A DNA stretch of 64,000 bases from Limnocylindrus sp040397235 (GTDB lineage: Bacteria > Chloroflexota > Limnocylindria > Limnocylindrales > Limnocylindraceae), in NCBI GenBank assembly GCA_040397235.1, contig JBBAWH010000001.1, positions 248,001-312,000 on the forward strand, written 5' to 3'. The first letter of the stretch is position 1, and the number at the start of each line of letters is the position of its first letter. Below the pieces are notes generated by a model. It did not search any database. It saw nothing but the letters and a program-made list of their open reading frames with translations, and was not told the origin of the DNA. This document shows, in pieces, positions 8,912 to 15,501 of the stretch. The translations under genes and the position numbers were made by a program.

Positions 8912-9903
8912 GCCGCCTCCCCCTGGCGCGCCGAGCGCCGCCGCGCCGCAGCACGTTCACTGCGCGTAGCACCAACCGTCTCTGGGGTAACCCGCTCACT
9001 CCAGCGGGGTCCGCGCACAGCACGCGACGCCACGGTGCGGCCCGCGCCGCGAGGTGCGCGCTGGCAGGTTCGGCATACATGGGTGCCGCGACCCCCCACG
9101 ACCGAGCGCTGAATTGCCGCACCACATCGGTGACATGGCTCACCAGTGCGCTGGTAGACGTCGAGTCGCTCCTGCATCTCGCCATCGCCATCTGGTGCGG
9201 TGTAGTCGTTGATCGAGGAGCCGCGGGCGGCAACCGCCTCGCTCAGCACGCCGACGATCGCGAGGTGCAGCGCGTCAATCTGAACGGGACGCAACGCATT
9301 CGCAGCGGTAAGCGGATGGATCTTCGCGCGCCAGAGCGCCTCATCGGCGTAGATGTTGCCGATGCCCACGATGCAGCGCTGGTCGAGGAGGAGGCTCTTG
9401 ATGCGCGTTCCACGATGCGCAATGAGTGAGCGCAGGGCCTCTGTGGTGAACGCCGCTGCGAGCGGCTCAACACCATGGTCGGCGAGGAGCGGCGGCGAGT
9501 GCGGGTCGAGGCTTGAGGCGGCCTCACCGTCACTTCTCTGCGCGACGAGCGCAACGCGCCCAAACGCACGGACATCCCGGAAGCGAAGCTCACGACCATC
9601 GTCCAGCGTGAGCGAGAGGCGAATATAGGGATCCCGTTCCACCGCAGCGGGCAGAACCAGCAGCTGCCCCGTCATTCGCAAGTGCACGAGGAGCAGGATT
9701 CCACCGGAGAGCTCAACGATGATCCACTTCGCGCGACGACGCGTGCCGAGGATGCGCCGGCCACGAACCGCATCGGTGAACGAGGGGGCATCAGGGGTCG
9801 CAAGATTGCGTTCACGAAAGACGTTGGCGCTAGTGATCGTTGCGCCAGTGACGAGTCGTGCGAGATCACGGACGACCGTCTCAACCTCAGGCAGCTCAGG
9901 CAC
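8908..9903 (-). CDS. mutM: formamidopyrimidine-DNA glycosylase (8-oxoguanine repair)
   Basis: MutM/Fpg excises 8-oxoguanine and formamidopyrimidines and cleaves the abasic site. The start is GTG at 9903, required because the mature enzyme begins with the catalytic Pro (P2) and Glu (E3) of MPELPEVE. The H2TH region and the zinc finger CHRC ... CRTC (~258-281) are intact. Beyond the finger there is a basic tail of about 50 residues rich in Arg and Ala that ordinary Fpg proteins lack; total length is 331 against a usual ~270-290. The start overlaps the polA stop by 8 bases, and the stop overlaps the ABC-F start by 4, so it is cotranscribed with polA. Confidence 0.96.
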   Translation of the reverse strand: MPELPEVETVVRDLARLVTGATITSANVFRERNLATPDAPSFTDAVRGRRILGTRRRAKWIIVELSGGILLLVHLRMTGQLLVLPAAVERDPYIRLSLTLDDGRELRFRDVRAFGRVALVAQRSDGEAASSLDPHSPPLLADHGVEPLAAAFTTEALRSLIAHRGTRIKSLLLDQRCIVGIGNIYADEALWRAKIHPLTAANALRPVQIDALHLAIVGVLSEAVAARGSSINDYTAPDGDGEMQERLDVYQRTGEPCHRCGAAIQRSVVGGRGTHVCRTCQRAPRGAGRTVASRAVRGPRWSERVTPETVGATRSERAAARRRSARQGEAA

Positions 9904-12754
9904 GGGCGGACCACGGCTTCATCTCGTCCCATCGCGGACCACTCTTCACATCAACGGTGAGTGGCACATCCAGCGCGAGTGCCCCCTCCATCGTGTCAAC
10001 AAGGATTGGCACGAGTCGATCGACTTCACCGTTCGGCACCTCCAGCAGCAGTTCGTCGTGTACCTGCAGCACGAGTCGTGCCGTAAGGCTCGCCTCCGCA
10101 AGTCGTGGCGCCAGCCGGATCATGGCGATCTTGATCACATCGGCCGCCGTTCCTTGAATGGGATGGTTGATGGCGGCACGCTCCCCCGCCGCGCGCAGCG
10201 CAGGGTTCCCCGCTCGGAGTTCGGGGATCGGCCGGCGGCGCCCGAGCTGCGTCGTGACGGAGCCGTTCGTTCGCGCCTCCTCCTTGATCGTGTCGATGTA
10301 GCGACGAATCCCCGGATAGCGCTCGAAGTAACCGGCGATGAATGTCTTTGCCGCCTCACGAGAGATGCCTGCGCGTGTAGCCAAGCCGAAGTCGCCCATG
10401 CCGTAGGCAATGCCGAAGTTGACCATCTTCGCCATGGCGCGCTCATCGGCGTCCACATCGGCGGCTGGCTTGCCGAGCACACGAGCGGCGGTCGCACGGT
10501 GAATATCCTCTCCGGCGGCAAAGGCGGCGATCAGGTGCTCGTCACGCGTGACGTGCGCCAAGATGCGCAGCTCAATCTGGCTGTAGTCCGCCGCCACCAG
10601 CGTGTTCCCCCTCTCCGCAATGAAGGCGTTGCGGATCTTGCGGCCGAGGGCGGTTCGAATCGGAATGTTCTGCAGGTTTGGATCGGTGGAGCTGAGTCGC
10701 CCCGTTGCCGCCACCGCCTGCTGGAAGGTGGTGTGCACGCGGCCGTCACCCTCCACGAGCTTCGGGAGCGCCTCCACGTAGGTGCTCTGCAGTTTCGAGA
10801 CGGTACGCCACTCCATGGCGATCCCAACGATCGGATGCTCCCCCTGGATCTCCTCCAGCACGCTCGCATCGGTCGACCAGGCGCCCGTCTTTGTCTTCTT
10901 CCCCTTCGGTAGGCTCAGCTCCACAAAGAGGATTTCGCCGAGCTGCTTCGGCGAGCCGAGCGCAACAGGGTGACCAACGGCCTGCTCGGACTCACGCTCG
11001 AGGCGCGCGATCTCTGCAGTGAATGCCGTGCTCAGCTCACTCAGCGCGGAGCGATCAACGGCGACGCCGGCGATCTCCATACGTGCGAGCACTTCGACCA
11101 GCGGCAACTCGATCTCGCGATAGAGGCGCAGCGTTCCCGCCTCGCGCAACTCTTCGGCGAGGGGGCCGCGCGACGCTCTTGTCACGAGCGCAGCAAGAAC
11201 CGCCTCCTGCAGCGGCTCGAGCCGGTCAGGGAGGTCGGCGCCGAGTCGCGCGGAGGCAACCTCCACGAGTCCCGGGTTGCGCATGGTGACATTCGCGATC
11301 CAGGTGGCCAGCGCTACGTCATCAACAAGGTGCGGCGAGGCGTCTGGTCGAATGCTCACCATGGCGCCAATCAGACCCTTCACGCCGAGGCCGGCAATCT
11401 CACGCGTAGAGCTCGCCAGCGATTCAAGAAGTGCGTGCACCACGGCGCCATCGTCGGCGGCGAGAATGGTCCCCGCGTCATCGACGATCGCGATCGCCAG
11501 CTCGGCCTCTGGGCCACGTCGGTCCGCACCCACACCACCAATGGCGAGGTGCCCCTGCGGCGAAAGGCCGCGGAACGCATCTCGCGCCTCGTCAGCGGCG
11601 CGCAGGACGCGAATCCCCGCCGCGGCGAGCTCGCCACGCTTCACCTGTTCGATCTTGGAGTGGGCATCCGATTCGTCTGTGGCGCTACTCGCCGCTTGGG
11701 TTGATCGACCCGCAGCGGTATTCCCCGCCGTCACCGCATCGAAGTTGAATCCGAGTTGTAGGTCGCTCCCAACTGTCGCCTTCGGCGCAGTCTTTGCGAC
11801 AGGTGCAGCAGAGCCTCGCAGCGCGGCACCCGCCGCCGCGGCGCTGACCGCAGCGTTCGCGGCGAGGCGATCCTCACCGGCGAGTGGCGGGAGTCGCTGC
11901 GCGAGTGCGCGGAACTCAAGGTCGCGGAAGAGGGCGAGCGCCGCTTCGCGGTCATACACCCCAATTTCGCCACCCGTGGCCGGCAGGGTGAGTGGCGCAT
12001 CGCGATCGATGGTCATCAGCCCTTGGCCGGCAAATGCCGCATCACGGTTCGCAGCGAGCGACTCTCGGATGCGCACAGGCTCGACCTCATCGAGACGCGC
12101 GTAGAGCTGCTCTAGCGAGCCGAAGCTTGCAATCAACTTAGAGGCGGTCTTCTCGCCCACGCCTGGAACACCTGGAATGTTGTCCGAACTGTCTCCCTTC
12201 AGCGACTTAAAGTCCACCATCTGCTCTGGGGTGAGGCCGTACCGCGCGAAGACTCGCTCTGGATCGTATTCAACGATCGCATCAGCGCCACCCTTGGCGG
12301 TGTGCATCAGGTGCACCTTTTTGGTGACCAGCTGCAACATGTCGAGGTCCCCCGAGACGATGTGCACCTCCCAACCGTCGCGCTCCGCGGCGGTGGCGAT
12401 GGTGCCGATCACGTCATCCGCCTCGTACCCCGTTGCCTCAAGGAGCGGCAGCCCCAACGCCGCAACAAGGTCTCGAACGATCGGCACCTGCGAGCGCAAC
12501 TCATCCGGCATCGATGGCCGCTGTGCCTTGTACGCGGGGAACCGCTCATGTCGATAGGTGGTGCCCGGGGCATCGAAGGCCACAATGGCACGCTCGGGAT
12601 CAAGGTCGGCCATCGTCCTCAGCAGGATGCTGGTGAAGCCGTACGCGGCGTTGGTCAGCTGCCCACGGCTATTCGCCAGCGGTGGCAGCGCATGGAAGGC
12701 GCGATAGATCAGCCCATAGGCATCAACGAGGAGGAGTCGGCGCTTGGTTGGCAT
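9896..12754 (-). CDS. polA: DNA polymerase I
   Basis: Repair and Okazaki-fragment polymerase of 952 residues. The N-terminal 5' nuclease domain (~1-290) shows LLLVDAYGLIYRAFH, YEADDVIGTI, SGDLDMLQLV and the H3TH segment KGDSSDNIPGVPGVGEKTA. The middle domain (~380-560) has the exonuclease-like fold region but lacks the catalytic DxE (HLAIGGVGADRRG occupies that place), so 3'-5' proofreading is probably inactive. The polymerase domain has motif A DYSQIELR, motif B KMVNFGIAYG and motif C QVHDELLLEV. A low-complexity Ala/Thr/Ser linker lies near 300-375. The ATG at 12754 has no Shine-Dalgarno, but TACCCT lies six bases upstream, suggesting a leaderless mRNA. It heads the run polA-mutM-ABC-F-coaE-uvrBA. 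Confidence 0.97.
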   Translation of the reverse strand: MPTKRRLLLVDAYGLIYRAFHALPPLANSRGQLTNAAYGFTSILLRTMADLDPERAIVAFDAPGTTYRHERFPAYKAQRPSMPDELRSQVPIVRDLVAALGLPLLEATGYEADDVIGTIATAAERDGWEVHIVSGDLDMLQLVTKKVHLMHTAKGGADAIVEYDPERVFARYGLTPEQMVDFKSLKGDSSDNIPGVPGVGEKTASKLIASFGSLEQLYARLDEVEPVRIRESLAANRDAAFAGQGLMTIDRDAPLTLPATGGEIGVYDREAALALFRDLEFRALAQRLPPLAGEDRLAANAAVSAAAAGAALRGSAAPVAKTAPKATVGSDLQLGFNFDAVTAGNTAAGRSTQAASSATDESDAHSKIEQVKRGELAAAGIRVLRAADEARDAFRGLSPQGHLAIGGVGADRRGPEAELAIAIVDDAGTILAADDGAVVHALLESLASSTREIAGLGVKGLIGAMVSIRPDASPHLVDDVALATWIANVTMRNPGLVEVASARLGADLPDRLEPLQEAVLAALVTRASRGPLAEELREAGTLRLYREIELPLVEVLARMEIAGVAVDRSALSELSTAFTAEIARLERESEQAVGHPVALGSPKQLGEILFVELSLPKGKKTKTGAWSTDASVLEEIQGEHPIVGIAMEWRTVSKLQSTYVEALPKLVEGDGRVHTTFQQAVAATGRLSSTDPNLQNIPIRTALGRKIRNAFIAERGNTLVAADYSQIELRILAHVTRDEHLIAAFAAGEDIHRATAARVLGKPAADVDADERAMAKMVNFGIAYGMGDFGLATRAGISREAAKTFIAGYFERYPGIRRYIDTIKEEARTNGSVTTQLGRRRPIPELRAGNPALRAAGERAAINHPIQGTAADVIKIAMIRLAPRLAEASLTARLVLQVHDELLLEVPNGEVDRLVPILVDTMEGALALDVPLTVDVKSGPRWDEMKPWSARA

Positions 12755-12760
12755 ACCGCG

Positions 12761-12766
12761 AGGGTA
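12761..12766 (-). promoter_or_regulatory. candidate -10 element for leaderless polA mRNA
   Basis: TACCCT on the minus strand, six bases before the polA ATG at 12754. No purine-rich ribosome site fits in the gap. It matches the TANNNT pattern seen at other starts in this window; no convincing -35 is visible. Confidence 0.45.
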
Positions 12767-12790
12767 CCGCAGGAGTGCAGAGCCCTTCGG

Positions 12791-13273
12791 CTAGGCGCGT
12801 CGCCTCCGCACGCTCACGAAGACCACCGCAAGGCTCCCCGTCAGCAGAAGCAGAGCGGCTCCAGAGACGATGGTGGCGCCATCGAGCGTCCCCGATGCGA
12901 GGATCTCGTCGCTCGTGCCGTCCGCCTTCACCTCCATCGAGGCGTCGGGCGCGAGGCTCGATGCGAGGGGGTCGGCGCCAGTCTCCATTCGCGCGGCGCT
13001 CTCAGCGCTGCCCGCCAACTGACCAGCAACGCCCCCAAGAAGGAGTGCGCCGGAGAGTGCGGCGCCCGCGAGGGCACCACGCGGCGCGGCGCTCAGCCAG
13101 CCGAAGAGGGCCGATCGCCAGCCGCTTGCAGCGCGCTGGGCTCGAGCCTCGGCGATACGTGCAATCTCGCTGCGCAGGGCGGGGTTGGCGAAGGGGTCGC
13201 GGGCACGGCGGGGCTCACCAGCGCGATAGGCGCTCAGCGGATCGTGCTCAGGGGTGCCAGAGGCGTTATTCAT
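12791..13273 (-). CDS. two-helix membrane protein, possible partner of the ECF sigma factor
   Basis: A 160-residue protein coupled to the sigma gene by an 8-base overlap (start ATG at 13273). Residues 1-68 are polar and Arg-rich. A hydrophobic segment lies near 67-90 (APRGALAGAALSGALLLGG). A loop of about 45 residues rich in Ala, Ser and Asp follows, then a second membrane segment near 133-155 (ATIVSGAALLLLTGSLAVVFV) and an RRRRA end. This predicts both termini in the cytoplasm. Position downstream of an ECF sigma gene is typical of anti-sigma factors, but there is no Cys and no HxxxCxxC zinc anti-sigma motif. The role is inferred from context only. Confidence 0.65.
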   Translation of the reverse strand: MNNASGTPEHDPLSAYRAGEPRRARDPFANPALRSEIARIAEARAQRAASGWRSALFGWLSAAPRGALAGAALSGALLLGGVAGQLAGSAESAARMETGADPLASSLAPDASMEVKADGTSDEILASGTLDGATIVSGAALLLLTGSLAVVFVSVRRRRA

Positions 13274-13928
13274 CTCGCTCTCCCAACGATAACGGTGCCC
13301 CAGCGGTTCCCGGCCGCAGGTCGGCGAGAAGGCGACGCAGCTCCTCGCGCCCTCGGCTGATGCGGCTCTTAATGGTCCCCACCGATACCCCCGTCAGATC
13401 AGCGATCTCTGCATAGTCATAGCCATCGACGTCGTAGAGGAGGATCGCCCGGCGTCGCTCCTCTGGGATCGCTCCGAGGGCGGTAGCCAGAGCGGCGGCG
13501 AGCTCGCTCGCCTCGGCACGCTGCGCCGGATCAGAGGCCGCCCCCGCCTGCGGCTCTGCCGCAACGCGCTCACGGTGCGCACCCTCCCCCGCCTCCTCGT
13601 GCGTTTCGCTGGCGAATGGGAGCGTCGGGTGTCGGCGCTCACGTCGCATGAGGTCGCGCGCGGCGTTCTCCACGATCCGCACGAACCATCCCCGAAGGTT
13701 GGTCGGCGCGACCCGGTCAAGGGAGCGGTACGCCGAGAGGAGTCCAGCCTGCAGGGCGTCGTCGGCGCTCGCCTCGCTCCCCGTGATGCGCAGGGCCATC
13801 CGCCACGCCAGATCGAGATCGGGGGTGAAGAGGTCGCGGAAGGCATCCTGGGAGCCCGCTCGTGCGGCGGCGAGCAGCGCCGTACGCTCCGCCCCCTCGC
13901 CTCCGCCTGCTCTACCGCCTCGTGTCAT
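13266..13928 (-). CDS. RNA polymerase sigma factor, ECF (sigma-70 family)
   Basis: A 220-residue alternative sigma factor. Region 2 lies near residues 25-95 (QDAFRDLFTPDLDLAWRMAL, ADDALQAGLLSAYRSLDRV, then the RGWFVRIVENAARDLMRR core). Region 4 lies near 145-205 (LGAIPEERRRAILLYDVDG followed by the helix-turn-helix YAEIADLTGVSVGTIKSRISRGREELRRLL). A charged linker of about 50 residues separates them. There is no C-terminal SnoaL-like extension, so it is a plain ECF factor. The ATG at 13928 has CACACT six bases upstream, a weak version of the leaderless -10 pattern, and no ribosome site. It is cotranscribed with a small membrane protein. Target promoters cannot be named. Confidence 0.93.
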   Translation of the reverse strand: MTRGGRAGGGEGAERTALLAAARAGSQDAFRDLFTPDLDLAWRMALRITGSEASADDALQAGLLSAYRSLDRVAPTNLRGWFVRIVENAARDLMRRERRHPTLPFASETHEEAGEGAHRERVAAEPQAGAASDPAQRAEASELAAALATALGAIPEERRRAILLYDVDGYDYAEIADLTGVSVGTIKSRISRGREELRRLLADLRPGTAGAPLSLGERDE

Positions 13929-13949
13929 GTGCCTAGTGTGCCGCGCCGC

Positions 13950-13955
13950 TAGGAT
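13950..13955 (+). promoter_or_regulatory. candidate -10 element for tRNA-Leu(CAA)
   Basis: TAGGAT, eight bases before the mature 5' end of the tRNA. It lies in a 35-base divergent gap shared with the sigma-factor gene. No clear -35 is seen. Confidence 0.45.
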
Positions 13956-13963
13956 CTATGGGT

Positions 13964-14049
13964 GCCGAAGTGGCGAAATGGCAGACGCAACCGACTCAAA
14001 ATCGGTCGACTGAAAGGTCATGTGGGTTCGACTCCCACCTTCGGTACCA
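13964..14049 (+). tRNA. tRNA-Leu (anticodon CAA)
   Basis: An 86-base class II tRNA with a long variable arm. The acceptor stem pairs GCCGAAG with CTTCGGT (one G-U pair at the first position), followed by discriminator A and an encoded CCA. The anticodon stem-loop is ACCGA-CTCAAAA-TCGGT, giving anticodon CAA for UUG codons. The T-arm GTGGGTTCGACTCCCAC is complete. It lies 27 bases before a second, similar tRNA-Leu. Confidence 0.95.
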
Positions 14050-14064
14050 AAGCCACCGCCCCGC

Positions 14065-14070
14065 TACGAT
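14065..14070 (+). promoter_or_regulatory. candidate -10 element for tRNA-Leu(UAA)
   Basis: TACGAT, six bases before the mature 5' end of the second tRNA-Leu. If used, the transcript would start at or very near the mature 5' end. The tRNA may also be read through from the upstream one. Confidence 0.4.
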
Positions 14071-14076
14071 AGGGGG

Positions 14077-14163
14077 GCCGAAGTGGCGAAATGGCAGACG
14101 CATCCGACTTAAAATCGGCCGGTCGATGAGATCATGCGGGTTCGAGTCCCGCCTTCGGCACCA
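14077..14163 (+). tRNA. tRNA-Leu (anticodon UAA)
   Basis: An 87-base class II tRNA. The acceptor stem GCCGAAG/CTTCGGC is perfect, followed by A and an encoded CCA. The anticodon stem-loop TCCGA-CTTAAAA-TCGGC gives anticodon TAA, reading UUA and probably UUG. The T-arm GCGGGTTCGAGTCCCGC is complete. Strong similarity to the adjacent tRNA-Leu(CAA) suggests an old tandem duplication. Confidence 0.95.
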
Positions 14164-14184
14164 ACCACATCGCAGGGAGGCAAC

Positions 14185-14400
14185 ATGAGCGAGAAGGCAT
14201 TCACACCGCGCGCTGATCGCCCTACCCTCATGCGCGAACATGGCGCCGCTCGCGCAAAGCGCGCCGCTGCAGCCGCCGGCTCAGCTGAATGGCGTACCGC
14301 CGCTGCGGAGGTCGCAGCAATTGAGGTAGAACTTGCGAAGTTTGAGGCGCTGCGCGTTGCGCCAGCCCGAGTTGCTCGACCCGAGGCGAAGGGTAAGTAA
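14185..14400 (+). CDS. small Ala-rich basic protein, unknown function
   Basis: A 71-residue protein. The frame is open from 14134, but that part lies in the tRNA. The ATG at 14185 has a good ribosome site (GGGAGG at 14173-14178) and is the clear start. The product is rich in Ala, Arg, Glu and Lys, with an N-terminal SEKAFTPRADRPTLMREHG and two helical Ala/Glu stretches (~20-35 and 40-55). It has no membrane segment, Cys or known motif. It may be cotranscribed with the tRNA-Leu genes 22 bases upstream. The strong ribosome site and the composition, matching the neighbours, favour a real gene; the function is unknown. Confidence 0.65.
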   Translation: MSEKAFTPRADRPTLMREHGAARAKRAAAAAGSAEWRTAAAEVAAIEVELAKFEALRVAPARVARPEAKGK

Positions 14401-14412
14401 CTGCCCGTTGGC

Positions 14413-15453
14413 TTAGCGGCCGAGGATCGCCCCAACGACTAGCCCAACAAAGAGTGCTCCCATTGCCGGGCGCGAGGCGAGGAAGGCCGCACCAACATGC
14501 CAGAGCGGCCAGAGCGGATATCCCGCGGGTGGGGCGGCTGGACGCGGCGCAGCAACAATCTTCAGTGCCGGTAGCGCAGAGATCGCGCCGAGTCCGGCGA
14601 GTGGCGCCACGAACCACGGGAAGATTCCGACTGCAGGGATCGCAAAGATCGCGATCCCCAGATAGCCAGCAGAGATCAGCACCGTTGTGAATACACGCGC
14701 ACGGCGCTCACCGATGCGAACGACGAAGGTCTTCACGCCGCGCGAACCGTCTGCCTCGATCTTGTCGAGATGCTTGCCGAAGAGCACGGCGGTGACAAAG
14801 AGTGCCCATGGCAGCGTCGCGATCAACGCGATCGCATCAACGGAGCCAGTTGCTGCGAGGTAGGTTCCCCCTCCCATGAGTGGACCCCAAACGATGAAGG
14901 CGGAGAGCTCACCGAGACCACGTCGCTTGAAGCGCAGTGGTGGATCGGTGTAGCCCCACGAGAGGATCAGGCCGGCGATCGCAAATGCGCCGATGAGTGG
15001 TTCGTTTCGGACGACCATGGTGAAGCCACCGAGGATTGCGGCCAGGGCGGTCAGCACGCCGATCGCAACAAGTAGCGTGCGGCTCGACATAGCACCTGAG
15101 GCGATCGGATGTGGCGAGTAGTCGGCGCGCGGGTAGCCGGGTCGATCGAGGCCGTCGTGGTAATCACGCCAGTCATTCGCCAGGTTGTTTGCCGCGTGGG
15201 CCAGGTTCGCGCCGAGGAATGCGGCGAAGCCGAGGAGGATGCCGCTGACGGTGCTTCCGCCGAACGAGACATCACTGATCTTGCCGCTCCACCAGGCGAA
15301 GAGGAGGCCTTGGCCCGCGCCGAGAATCGTCAGCGGAAGGACCGAGGCGCGCGTCAGCAGCAGTGCTCGCGCGACGACCGACATGGTGCGCCAATCAACG
15401 CCCTCTGGGGCCGACTGTCGCAGGAGGACGGAGGCGTAATCTTTGCTGCTCAT
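14413..15453 (-). CDS. menA: UbiA-family prenyltransferase, probably 1,4-dihydroxy-2-naphthoate polyprenyltransferase
   Basis: A multi-pass membrane enzyme of 346 residues. The first Asp-rich site reads NDWRDYHDG and the second DKIEADGSRGVKTFVVRIG, the pair that holds the prenyl diphosphate through magnesium in UbiA enzymes. The second motif followed by an RxG-type block resembles MenA, which prenylates DHNA in menaquinone synthesis. About eight hydrophobic segments are visible. The ATG at 15453 has a possible AGGGGAG site about ten bases upstream; GAGAAT six bases before it also resembles the leaderless pattern. The gene converges with the small 71-residue gene and follows dnaE with a 48-base gap. 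Other UbiA members cannot be excluded. Confidence 0.75.
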   Translation of the reverse strand: MSSKDYASVLLRQSAPEGVDWRTMSVVARALLLTRASVLPLTILGAGQGLLFAWWSGKISDVSFGGSTVSGILLGFAAFLGANLAHAANNLANDWRDYHDGLDRPGYPRADYSPHPIASGAMSSRTLLVAIGVLTALAAILGGFTMVVRNEPLIGAFAIAGLILSWGYTDPPLRFKRRGLGELSAFIVWGPLMGGGTYLAATGSVDAIALIATLPWALFVTAVLFGKHLDKIEADGSRGVKTFVVRIGERRARVFTTVLISAGYLGIAIFAIPAVGIFPWFVAPLAGLGAISALPALKIVAAPRPAAPPAGYPLWPLWHVGAAFLASRPAMGALFVGLVVGAILGR

Positions 15454-15501
15454 GCCCCTATTCTCCCCTCTTCTGCATAAACCTGCAGGGCCGGATCTTC
15501 C

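Noticed and set aside
9719..10912. Plus-strand frame of 397 codons over mutM and polA
   Set aside because: Antisense to conserved polymerase motifs; no homologous features.
13958..14241. Open frames covering the two tRNA-Leu genes
   Set aside because: The DNA is accounted for by two complete tRNAs.
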